This document shows, in pieces, positions 1 through 9,720 of a stretch of 17,382 bases of DNA; the stretch's first letter is position 1; each line of letters opens with the position of its first letter. The stretch comes from Bolinopsis microptera. Lineage: Eukaryota > Ctenophora > Tentaculata > Lobata > Bolinopsidae. The stretch covers positions 1 through 17,382 of the forward strand of contig NW_026971933.1 of assembly GCF_026151205.1 (NCBI RefSeq), read 5' to 3'. The notes under the pieces are model-generated. The model did not search any database and was not told the DNA's origin. It saw only the letters and a list, made by a program, of their open reading frames with translations. A program made the position numbers and the translations under genes.

Positions 1-606
1 TAAATTTTTAAATTACCCCAAAAACTTAATTTGGGGGCCCCCTTTTTTGGGTTTTCCCTTTATATTAAAAGTATTGTCTTACATTAATTTATTTTTACTT
101 TTAGGCTTCTGTTAGGATTCGCTGGCTGAGTTTCAGTAGTAGGGAAAGAGTATTTGGGAAGGTAGGTATACTTGGCCGTGGTTTTAAATGGTCAGGGTGC
201 CAGCCCAAAGAGAAAAAAAAGTTTGCCATTTAAAAGAGGGAAGGGAACCTGTTCCAGTAAGGGGGCTGTAGTACAGCTATCCAGCCTATCAGATCCCCGC
301 AATCAGAACCCACGTGAACCCCAAACCAGCTTTAATCAGAGGGCTAGGGGTGTGAAAACAAAAACAAATGAGGCGTGGGAAAACTGGGGGCCGGGCGGTT
401 AATTTTCATAAGATGGATTCAAAAGTTTCTGTATGGAAATTTCCTCCCATCAGGAAAAATCGGGGGACAGTTTAAGAAAAACACGTGGTATCTTTAGTGC
501 AGCCACGTGATGAAAAACCAGGAAAGCTAATTCTAAAAAGCGTAAAGGGTTTTTTTTTACGGCTTCCCGACAGAGAAAAAATTACATATTAATCTCTTAA
601 GAAGGC
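1..606. other. AT-rich sequence, no gene recognised
   Basis: The first 60 bases show the blocky single-base runs seen in poor consensus; from about 60 onward the text is more varied. A TTG-initiated 76-codon open frame at 172-402 on the plus strand has no recognisable domain, and its lysine- and proline-rich content gives no reason to call it a gene. Three CACGTG hexamers lie at 311-316, 482-487 and 504-509. No splice-site and exon pairing, promoter or RNA gene could be supported. Confidence 0.5.
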
Positions 607-662
607 ATGTAAAAAGGGTTCACCCCTAAATGTGCTTACATTTTTAGGGCCACTTTTTACAT
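607..662. repeat. Inverted repeat able to form a long hairpin
   Basis: The outer arms ATGTAAAAAG (607-616) and CTTTTTACAT (653-662) are perfect 10-bp complements. Inside them CCCCTAAATGT (623-633) pairs with ACATTTTTAGGG (638-649), leaving two extra bases in the right-hand A/T run, which could be run-length error. The loop is GCTT (634-637), and a small asymmetric internal loop (617-622 against 650-652) separates the two stems. An imperfect hairpin of this size is what a decayed palindromic MITE core looks like, and it also resembles a short pre-miRNA fold. Neither identity can be fixed: no terminal inverted repeats beyond it and no target-site duplication are evident, and I do not recognise the family. 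The inverted symmetry itself is directly visible. Confidence 0.75.
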
Positions 663-1700
663 AAAACAGTCCGGGGGACTGGGCTTTCATAAACCCAAGG
701 TTGAGCCTCTTTTTTTCTTTTGAAACTCTTTAAATGTGTTCCCAATCGGGTACAGATTAAAAAACACGATCAAACATTCTTTAAAATGGAAGATAGTTGT
801 CAAGATTGAAACAAAATGGTCTTGACAGAGGGGACTTTTATAAGAAAATTGTCAGAGAAATTTCAAGTTGTTATAAAAACCCAAAAAGTTGATCGCAACT
901 TTACATTTGTTTGAATATAGGGTTTGGTGTTCTGGCTGAAAGTGGACTTTCTCCCCTTGCGATTTTTGACTTTAAACCCTCTTGCTGAAACGGAATCAAG
1001 GATAAGAAAAAACCCATTACTTTAAGCGATTTTAGTTTTTAGGAAGTTTAAAAACACCCACTTGGAATTATGTGCATGCGATGAAATGAAACAATGGCCA
1101 ACAACTCGTTTAAATACTGAGTTAAAGGGTTAATTTGGTATTTATATTCAATACACGCTAAAAAAAGGGGGTGAAGATGATAGATTTGCTAACGGTGGGA
1201 ATTACTGGACGATTTATTTTCAAATTGGACACGGTGGGAATATTTACAAAATTTATTAATCGTGAAGAAAACTTAATTCCACGTTTGACAATAAACTTGC
1301 AAATTGATGAGGGGCTGTTTTAGCATAAGAAATCAATTCAAATTTACTTTTTCAAGCGGAACAATCAAAAAAACATCTGATTAACTTCTTTTACAATAAA
1401 TTATAAACATCAGTATTAAAGTTTTAAAGTACTTACTATCTGGCGGTAGAATAAGGGGACGCCGGAAAAAACGTTAAGGATGGACGAGTGGAGGGGGCGC
1501 CGCCGATTACAGAAACAAGGCTGCGGAAACCGTAACCCGTCACTGGAAATACTGCTATTAATTACTAAAATTGCTGTTCGTTTTATTTAAATTGGTTAAA
1601 TTTAATTCCCCCTTAATGAATTAAAATAAAGTGACCCGATTGGGGTGACTTGTAATAATTGGCCCGGCCTAAAAAATCAAAGTAGGTTTTTATGAGGGGA
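663..1700. other. Unassigned AT-rich DNA
   Basis: This is comparatively good-looking sequence, AT-rich and with stop codons in every frame. I saw no tandem repeat, tRNA-like box pair or transposon end in it. An open frame antisense at 1613-1900 runs into the homopolymer-rich zone and is not credible as a gene. Confidence 0.45.
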
Positions 1701-2073
1701 AGGGAAACTTCCCCAAAATTTCCACTTTTTTTGATCGCATTTTTGTTATGTGAAAAGTTTTTCTTAGCGCCCTCTTTTTTGGTTTTTAATTTTGGGTTTT
1801 GCCCAGGGGGAAAAGGGAGTTTTTTTCTCAAGGGTTCATGGTTTTTGGAGAATAAATAAAAAGAGGCAAACCCCCCTTTGGTAATAACATATTTATGCAT
1901 AACATGGTTAAACTTTGAAAATTTTTAATCATTTGGTATCGGCAACGGGATAAGGGTTTGAAGTCGGGTCACGTTGAAATTTTTACTCTCCCTCGCCATT
2001 TGGGTGGATGGACCCGGGACCAGCAAAGACACTCTGTCGGGGATCCATTGGGTCCCGATTTAGTGGTTTTTAG

Positions 2074-2090
2074 TGGATCTCATAGATCCA
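2074..2090. repeat. Small perfect hairpin
   Basis: TGGATCT (2074-2080) is followed by a CAT spacer and its exact complement AGATCCA (2084-2090). The motif overlaps the first of two copies of GGTTTTTAGTGG (2065-2076 and 2104-2115), which lie 39 bp apart. A seven-base stem is common by chance in 17 kb, so no function is assigned. Confidence 0.3.
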
Positions 2091-2508
2091 GAGAAAAAGT
2101 GGGGGTTTTTAGTGGGGACTGGGGGAGGTTACCTTATATGGGCATTCACGGGGGGTTTCTGTGGGGGGTGGTTGGGCCAGGGTACCAAAACCCTGGGTAA
2201 AAAAACAAACCAGTTCCTTGGGGGTTTTTTCTTGGAATTTTTTAAATTTTGGTTTTTTAAACTCTGGAAAAGGGTCCATTCAGCGTCTGGTTTCCCGGGG
2301 TTCTGGACCCCCCCCGTCCGGGGTTTTTTTTTTTTTAATTTTTCTCCCCAAGAAAAACCCGAAAAAATTTCTTCGGAAAATGAAACAATTTAAAAATAAG
2401 GGGGCAGCCGCTCGCTCAAACCAAAACTCCCGAAAAAAAACTGTCATTTTTTCAAAAAAAAAAGCTAGGGGGAGGTTATTTTTTAGGGCAGGTTTTTTGG
2501 GAAAAAAA

Positions 2509-2525
2509 GGGGGGGGGGGGGGGGG
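2509..2525 (+). repeat. Poly-G run of 17
   Basis: This is the longest uninterrupted G run in the window and follows directly after a seven-base A run. In clean sequence it would be a mononucleotide microsatellite able to form G-quadruplex structure. In this neighbourhood its length is most probably a base-calling or consensus artefact. Confidence 0.35.
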
Positions 2526-5500
2526 AACCCCTTTTTGCAGCTATTTTGTCAAGCCATTTCCGTCTTCTCGGGGGGGTATTACTTTGTTCACAAAAAGGGG
2601 GCTATAAAAAAAATTTAAGGGGAAAATTTTTATAAATCTACTGTCCCCAGTCTGTCAAAAATCCCACAATTTTTAATTTTTGGGTTTACGTTTTGTTATC
2701 CTGGGAAAAAAAAATCCGAAAAAAAAAGGGGGGCCTTTTCCTCGCAAAAAAATGTCCTTTTTAAAATCGTTTGGCGCCCCACGGGGCCCCCAACCCCGCT
2801 GTTTTATTCCGGGGGGCCAGTGGGGGACTAACAAAAAAACCTCCAGTTTCCCCCCCTACCTATTTTCAACTCTGAGGGGAAGAAACCCCCGTGGGTAGTT
2901 TTTTAAAAATTATAGTGGGCGGTTTTTTTGGGGGGGGGGGCTAGCTAACCTCAAAAAAAACTTTTTCCAGTTCAGTGGGGGCTTTTTTTTTAAAAATTAT
3001 TAAAAAAAATTCTGATTTTTTTAAAAATTTTCTCCCGGGCCGGGTTTTTTTGTAAGGGGAAAAAAAAAAAGGGTTTTTTTTTCATTTAGGTTTCCCCGGT
3101 GGAAAAATTTTTTTTTTGGTCGCTTAAAATGGTTTGGAAAACCCCAAAAAGCAAAATTTCGGGGGCCAAACCAGGACCCCCTAAAAATTTTCCATCATGT
3201 TTTTGAGGGAAAATTTTGGGGGTAATTTTTTTTTAAAAAAAATGGGGGGGGGGTAAAAAAAAATTTTTCCTGATTAAAATTTGGGGGGAAAAGGGAATTT
3301 TTTTAAGGTAAAGAAATGCCGGGGAAAAAACGGTGGGGAAAAAAAAGTGGGGGCCCTTTTTTTTCAGGGCAAGGGTTTTTGGATTTTTCCCCCCCCCCCC
3401 GCTGGTTTAAAAACAGCTAGTACACCCGGGGCTACTTTTTTAGATTTAAACAAAAATTTTGTGCCTTTTTTAGGGGTGGGTTGGGGGGCTGAATTTTGTC
3501 TCAGGCCCGGGGGGGAGCCCCCCGTTTTTTTGTAATTTTAGAGCCGGCAAATTTTTTTGTGTTTATTTTTTCCCCTTTTTTTTAGCGTGTTTCCCCATAA
3601 AAAAGGAAAGGCAGTTTTGGGGGAAATGCGGTTTTTTAAAAACCCCCACAGAAAAAAAACCGCCCGGTTTTCTGTTTTTAAATATTGGGACAAAATTTCA
3701 TTTTTAGATTGTTAAAAAAAAAAGCTTTTTCCAAAATTTTTTAAAAAAGAAAATTTTAAGTCCCCCTTTTAAGGGGCCCTAAAATTGGGGGAAACCTAAA
3801 TTTCTTTTGTACGGGAAACAAAAAATTCTAATTTAAAAAAAATAAATTTTTTACCAAAAAATTTATAATGTAAAAAATTTAATGTAAAAACAATTAGCAT
3901 GGTTTAAGTAATCAGAAGAAATTTTTTTAAAAAACTTAAAAAAAAAGGTTTAAAAAAGGGGGCCAAAAATAACCTTTACGTATAGATCTTTTCCCCGGGG
4001 GGTGGGGGGGAAAAATGGGGGGAGGATAGGGGGTGGGGAATTCCAGAAAATTAAATTGGCTTGGGTTTTTAAAAAGCCCCCCTTTTTTACTTTATTAATC
4101 CCTTGGGACTTTGCTATTAAAAAAAAGTTTGGGGGTTTTTGTTTTGTTTATATGTTTTTGTAGGGGGGGCCAAAAATAATAGGGCTGATTCCAAAAAAAA
4201 CGGACGTTTCTTATTTATTTAAGGAGGCCAAAAAAAACGTTCACTCTAAAATTTGTCAACAAAAAAAGGTTTATGATTTTTTTTAAAAAAAAAATCCTGG
4301 GAAACCCGGTGGAAAAATAATTTAAAAAAGCCTTTTTAAAAAAAAAAACTGAGGCCCCGGACGTTTAAAATTTTGATTTTTCCCCTAATTGGGGGGGGGG
4401 GTATTCCGGAAAAAAAAAATAAAACTCAGGGCCTGGATCTATTAAAAGATAAATTTTATAAAATTTTTGGAAAGGGGGGGTATCTCCATCGAATTGGAAA
4501 ATTTTTAAAAAGGGAATTTTTGGGGAAGTTTTCAAATTTGGTTGACGAAAAAAGGGGGCAAACCCCTTGAAGCCCTTTTTCAATGGGCTTCCCCGAAAAA
4601 AATATTTAGGGAAAAAAGTTTAAAAAAAAACCCTAGTAAAAAAAGGGGGGGGGGGGGAAGGGAGGGGAGCTGGGGAAAAACCCCAAAAGGGGCCGACTCT
4701 TTAAAAAAATTCCAAACAGACGCACCACAAAAACCTTCCTTTTGGGTTTGGGGGGGGGGGGGGATCGAAAAAAAAAACCCTTTCCTAAAACGACTACTTG
4801 GGGGCGTCACGTGCAGTTAAAAACCCCCCCGCCCCTTTCCCCCGGGGCGCCCCCCAAACCCCCACGGGGGGACCAGGGGGGATTTTGTCCGGGGGCTGGG
4901 GGGAGGGAAGGTGGGGGGTTAGATAAAGGGGGCAAGTTTCTTCCCCCTGGGGGGGGCTATTGCCCAGAAAAACTTTTCTTTTTTATGTGAGTTGAGTGGG
5001 GCGGGGGTCCAAATGGGGTTTTTAAAAACAACTTCCTTGGGGCCCCTCCTCCCCCCCCTCCACCCCCAGGTCAACTCAAAAATTTTTGGGGGGGCTGTCT
5101 AGAGGGGGGGGGTCTAAAACCCAAAAAAACACCCCAAAAACCTCAAAACATTTTAATTTTTTAAAAACTTTGGGGGACACTTTTTGTCAGATATGTCCCC
5201 CCCCCCAAAAAATGTTTAGTGGGTATGTAGCGAGTGGCAGTAAAAAATTTTTTAACACTGAAAAAAACAATCGAATGAGAAAAAAACAAAAAAAATTTTA
5301 ATAAAAGGGAACCCCCCTTTTAAAAAAATAAAAAAAGCAGGACGAAGACCCCGCGGCACACGCTTTACCCCCTGGGTTTTCAGTGGGGGAAAAAAAAGGG
5401 GGGGGGCGGGGAAAAGTGTTGGGGGAATTGTTGGGATTGAATTGGGGGGGATTTGGGGGGGGGGGGCCCCAAAAATGTGGGAGGGGCCCCAAAAATTTTT

Positions 5501-5814
5501 TTTTCACAAAATGACTAAAAAGCCCAGTTTTTCCCCCCCAATTTTAAAAAAATTCCAGAATTTTTTTATTCGGGTTTTTTTTAAAGGCAAAAAATCCCAA
5601 GTTTTGGGAGCATGAATAAAAAATAGATCAAAAACGCGGGGAATGATGAAAAAAAATCAGTACAAAAAAAACTGTGGGATTTTTAAAACCCCCCAGGGCA
5701 AAACCCGGGATTAATCCCCCGGAAAGGGGGCTTTCTTCCCATTAACGAGGAAGCCCGGAGATTGAGGGAATTCAAAAGGGGGGGGTTTTAGTTTGAAAAC
5801 CCGGGAAAGAAAAG

Positions 5815-7230
5815 GGGTGCTGAGGTGGGGGGGGGGGGACACCCCGGGGTTTTAGGGGGGCAAACCCCTGGCCCCCGTGGGGGGAAAAGGGGCCCCCCAA
5901 AGGTTTTAAGGGGGAAAACCCCCCGACGTTGGGGGGGGGAAAGGGGGGGCCCCCAAAGGGTTGGGGAAAGGAACACACTGCCGTGGGGGGAAAAGCCCCC
6001 CGGTTTTAAGGAAGGGGCCCGCGCACGTTTGGGGGAAGGGGGGAAACCCCTTTTTGAAGGAACGGGCCCCCCTGCCCCCGTGGGGGGGAAAGGAAAAAAA
6101 ACACGGGTTGAAGGGGGCCAGCTGCCCGGGGGGGAAGGAGCCAACGGTTGAAGGGAAACCCCCAAAATGGACGTGGGGGAAGGAGCACCCCCGGGTTGAA
6201 GGGGGGGGCCCAACTGCCACGTGGGGGGGGAAAAAGGGGGCCCCGGTTTGGAAGGGAAAAACACTGCCCAAAAGGGGGGGGAAGGAGCACAAGGGGTTTT
6301 TAAGGGCCCCCAACTTTTCCCCCGTGGGGAAGGGACAAAAAACGGTTTAAAAGGGGGCCCCCCCCTGCACGTTTTGGGGGAAAGGAAACCACGGTTGAAG
6401 GGGGCACGCTTTTCCACCCTTGGGGAAAAAAGCACACGGTTGAAAAAAAAGCCACCCCCGCACGGGGGGGGGGGGGAGCACCCCCCGGGGGGAAGGGGGA
6501 GCAAACCCCCCTGACGGGGGGGGACCCACCGGTTTAAGGGAAAAACCCAAACTTTGCCCGTGGGGGGGGAAAAAACACGGTTTTTTAAAGGGGGGCCCCC
6601 GGGGCCCCCGTTGGGGGGGAAAAAGGGGGGGGAACCGGGGGTTTTGGGGGAAAAGGGCAAACCCCCCCTGCACGTGGGGGGGGGGCCCCACCGGGTTAAA
6701 GGGGGCAACCCCCCCTTTTGGGGGGAAAAGGAGGGACACGGTTTGAAAGGGGCAAACCCCCGCCCCCCCGGGGGAAGGAAAAACCCACGGTTTGGGAAAA
6801 GGGGCCCGCCCCCACGTGGGGGGGGAAAAAGGAAGACCCCGGGGGGAAGGAGCCCCCCATGCAAGTGGGGAAAAGGGGGGAAACCGGTTTTAAGGGGGCA
6901 ACTCCCACCTTGCACGTGGGGAAGGATGCACACGGTTTGAAGGGGCAACACTGCACGTGGGGAAGGACACCACGGTTTTGAAGGAGCCACGCTTGCCCAG
7001 TGGGGGGAAGGAGCACCACAGGGTTTTGGAAAGGAAGCACACTGGCACGTGGGGGAAGGAGCACAACGGTTTTGAAGGAGCACCAGCTGGGCCCGCTGCA
7101 CGGGGGGAAGGGGGCACACGGATTGAGAAGGAGCACACTGCCACGTTGGGGAAGGAGCACACGGTTTTGAAGGAGCAACCGTTGGCACACGGTGGGGGAG
7201 GGCAAACGGAGCCACACGGTTGTCCCCGTT
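5815..7230. repeat. Minisatellite array, ~41-46 bp unit
   Basis: A tandem repeat covers about 1.4 kb. In the clean right-hand part (about 6905-7215) each unit reads, in two blocks, GAAGGAGCACACGGTTTT and then GAAGGAGCACACTGC followed by ACGTGGG. Successive ACGTGG-like landmarks lie about 41-53 bp apart, the scatter probably reflecting run-length errors. Leftward the same landmarks persist (GGTTGAAGG, ACTGCC, CGTGGGG) but are blurred by inflated G and C runs; the left limit near 5815 is therefore approximate. At roughly 43 bp per unit about 30-35 copies fit. Perfect CACGTG occurs at 6218, 6671, 6813, 6913, 6954 and 7046. The last copies before 7230 are degenerate, as is usual at array edges. 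Open frames on the minus strand (the longest 5788-7215, 475 codons) exist because the unit's complement has no stop codon in any frame. I see no flanking gene that would make it a VNTR inside an exon. Confidence 0.9.
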
Positions 7231-8126
7231 AAGAGAAAAGCCCGCGCCTGAAAAAACGATCCTCCCACCACCGCCCGATCTAACTTTTTTCCTCCCGGAA
7301 TGAGAAAACCGGTTTTTTTTAAAAACAATTTTTCAGAATCGATGCACGTAACGAGGATATCGTTACTACTAAAGCATCAAACTGGGCAAACCCGAATTTG
7401 TTTGAACTATTGGGAACTCCACCGTCCTTTTCCGGGAAAAATGAGCGTTCAAAATGTGCTGTGGGTTCGGGAAAACCGCAAACCAGAACGTAAAGGCAGT
7501 AACCAAAGGGGCCTCTCTGGCAGAGAAAAATAGATTAGCTTTACATTAAAAATCCTAAGTGATCTGGGACCGTTGAAAAACAAGTATGGTTTTTTTTCAA
7601 TAAATTAATAGTTGTTTTTTTTCCCGCCGAGTGGTAAATGTAAGGCTCCCACAAATTCGAAATTAATGCGCAGATTTGGGAGAGAAAAAAGGACCCGTTT
7701 TTATATTGGGAGGAAACCGGACCGTGACGTGGGCCACGGGTTGCAAAGTATTTTTAATAATTTGGCCACACTCTACCACCCGTGAAAGTTTAAGAAAAAA
7801 AAAACGGGGAAAATCTGCAAGTTTTTTGGGAATTAAACGGAAGCAAATATTTGGAATTTTATAAAAATTTTTGGAAAATAAAATTTCCGGGGGGAGCTGC
7901 ACGGTAGACGAACTGGGATATGGGCCCATTGGGGTTCGTGCGCTTACGCAGATTTTTCAAAACGTCAGACTTAAACAATATTATGCAACTTTAAAAGTTT
8001 GGTCAAAAGTCTATAAACGCCATTAGTTTCCTCAAATGTTTCCTAACCGACTTAACAACAAGTGAAAATTCTTAGTTTATAAGTGTTGCTCTTGAACCTT
8101 GGGAAAGGCCACTCTAAAAAGCTTGA
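7231..8126. other. Unassigned, fairly well-read unique sequence
   Basis: The text changes from repeat to varied, apparently unique sequence at the array's right edge. A 77-codon open frame at 7300-7533 on the plus strand has a mixed, non-repetitive amino-acid composition but matches no family I recognise, and it shows no identifiable splice context. CpG dinucleotides are frequent in 7330-7500, about a dozen in under 200 bases, against the depletion expected for ordinary mammalian intergenic DNA. No RNA gene or mobile element is visible. Confidence 0.4.
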
Positions 8127-8375
8127 ATTTTTTGCAATTTTGCAAATTTGGGGTCCATGGAAAAGGATTTGTCACAGGGGGGGAAAGCGGTAGCCAAGGA
8201 GAAAGCGATTAAATCTTTCAGTAAATACATCAAGGGGCTCCATGAATAAAACGAGAGTGAATTGTCGGCAGAGGAGTCAAGAAAAATCAAGTTGAATAAA
8301 TTACAGGGCCACATTTTCTTGAGGTTTAAAATCTGCGTAATAAATTTACTAATAACAGGTTGTTTTTATTGGTGA
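8127..8375 (+). pseudogene. Possible degenerate coding fragment, family unknown
   Basis: One plus-strand frame runs from just after a TGA (8124-8126) to a TGA at 8373-8375 with a single interruption, TAA at 8247-8249. An ATG at 8157 opens 30 codons starting MEKDLSQGGKAVAKEKAIK and ending in GLHE; after the stop the same frame continues NESELSAEESRKIKLNKLQ. The lysine/glutamate-rich, non-repetitive composition on both sides of the stop resembles a helical protein segment more than the F/K/G/P strings elsewhere. I do not recognise the protein. In AT-rich DNA about six stops would be expected over this length, so one stop is mildly unusual, but not after looking at six frames over 17 kb. A spurious open frame is the likelier explanation. 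Confidence 0.15.
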
Positions 8376-9720
8376 ACGTTAGAAGCGGAAAAATTAAGTA
8401 AAGTTACGACAGAAATCCGCGGGGACTTGGTTCTGTTAAGTTTAATTACACCAATTACGTTTTAACAGTATTATTTCACAATAGCGGGGGGGCACAGCGA
8501 TAGCTGGGGAAGGGGGGGAAAAAACTGGTTTTCGGTGGAAACGAAATTTTTTTTAGGTTTTTTATAAAATTTCCCCCTTCATGGTTTCCCAAGAGTATGG
8601 TCAAGAAATACAATATTGCAAATTTTAACGAAAGGAGTTTTAATTTTGGGGAAAAAAAGTTTTTTGGAAAAAAAAGTCTTTGAAAATTGCAAAAAAATAG
8701 AAAAAACAGTTTTTTTTTTTGGGAAAAAATTTTTTACTTTTTGGTTTTTTTTTTTTAAAAACCTTGTGCCCTTTAATTTTGGGCCCCTTTAAAAAAATAT
8801 TTTAAATTCCCACGGATTTTCGTTATCTCAGGGAAAATAATTTCTAAAGATGCAAAAGATTTTTGAGGAAAACGAAAGGGGTGGCTTTTTTGCGAAAAAA
8901 CGAAAATGAAAGTGCTAGAACCCCCTTTTTTTATAAGCATGGAACAAATAATTTTTTATTTTAAAAAACCGTTTTTTTCTATTGGATTAAACATTTCATC
9001 CCTTAGAATAACATAGAAACCACAAAAACGAAAAAAAAAGCAAGTGGGGACCCTCTTTAAAACAAAATTAGGGAAAAATTAGTAACTAATTTGGCCAACC
9101 TTTAATTACCATACCACAAATAGTAACCCAAAAAAAAAATGGATTTCCCCCTACAAAAAAGTAACCCAGTTTTGGTAAACAACCCCTAGAAAAAATAGAC
9201 TGGGAGGGAGATTTTAAAAACGGTAAAAAACACTTTTCCGGCAAGCAAACCGCTCCCGTAGGCTCTAATATCTGTTCCGGTCCCCAAATGGCGAACTGCA
9301 CTAAACCAGACCAGGGCCACGGTGGGACTACCCACCCAAAAAAATTTTTAAGCCACCCTCACCCAACTAAACGGAGATTCCGCACTCCACACAACACACT
9401 CCAACACAAAAACCGCCTCCCACAACCGCAAAATTTATTTGTCCTTTTTTCCTACCGAGAAAAAAAAGGGTGGGGGAGAGGGGGGGGTTTAGCCAAGGGG
9501 GCCGGGAAGGAGAGAACCTGGAAAAAACGCTTGGTTTTGGGGCTGTGGTCTGACTGACAAGGGCCCCACACAACAAAGCAAAATATAACAAGTAAAAGAG
9601 TTTGGAGCGTTAAAAGAAGCCAAAAACAGTGGGAGGGGACTGTGAAAAGGGGGGGAGGAGAGCAGGGGGACCTGGGGAAGGGAATGGTTGGTGGGCCCCC
9701 CAGTGCACTTTTATTTTTTA
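8376..9720. other. Unassigned DNA, poor after about 8500
   Basis: The sequence is ordinary AT-rich text to about 8480, then homopolymer-rich to about 9070. Between 9280 and 9600 it is C- and A-rich, then G-rich, on the plus strand. Overlapping open frames on opposite strands at 9288-9557 and 9367-9591 compete for the same DNA and neither resembles a known protein. Nothing else was identified. Confidence 0.4.

Larger units (their letters stand above)
1701..5770. other. Homopolymer-inflated, uninterpretable stretch
   Basis: About 4 kb is built mostly of successive mononucleotide runs, including a 17-base G run at 2509-2525 and many runs of 6-10 A, T or G. Real genomic DNA rarely alternates runs in this way, whereas a low-quality consensus does. 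Many short open frames on both strands (for example at 2161-2607 and 4542-4820) encode only strings of F, K, G and P that reflect TTT, AAA, GGG and CCC codons. None is supported as a gene. Whatever genuine features lie here cannot be read from this text. Confidence 0.7.

Noticed and set aside
2509-2525. Functional G-quadruplex
   Set aside because: The run sits in a region of systematic run inflation, so its true length is unknown.
5788-7215. Long minus-strand open frame as a proline/cysteine-rich protein gene
   Set aside because: It lies wholly within the minisatellite, several overlapping frames are equally open, and the composition simply mirrors the repeat. No start context or unique domain is present.
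5815-7230. CRISPR array
   Set aside because: There are no constant repeats separated by variable unique spacers; the whole unit repeats, and no cas-like gene is nearby.
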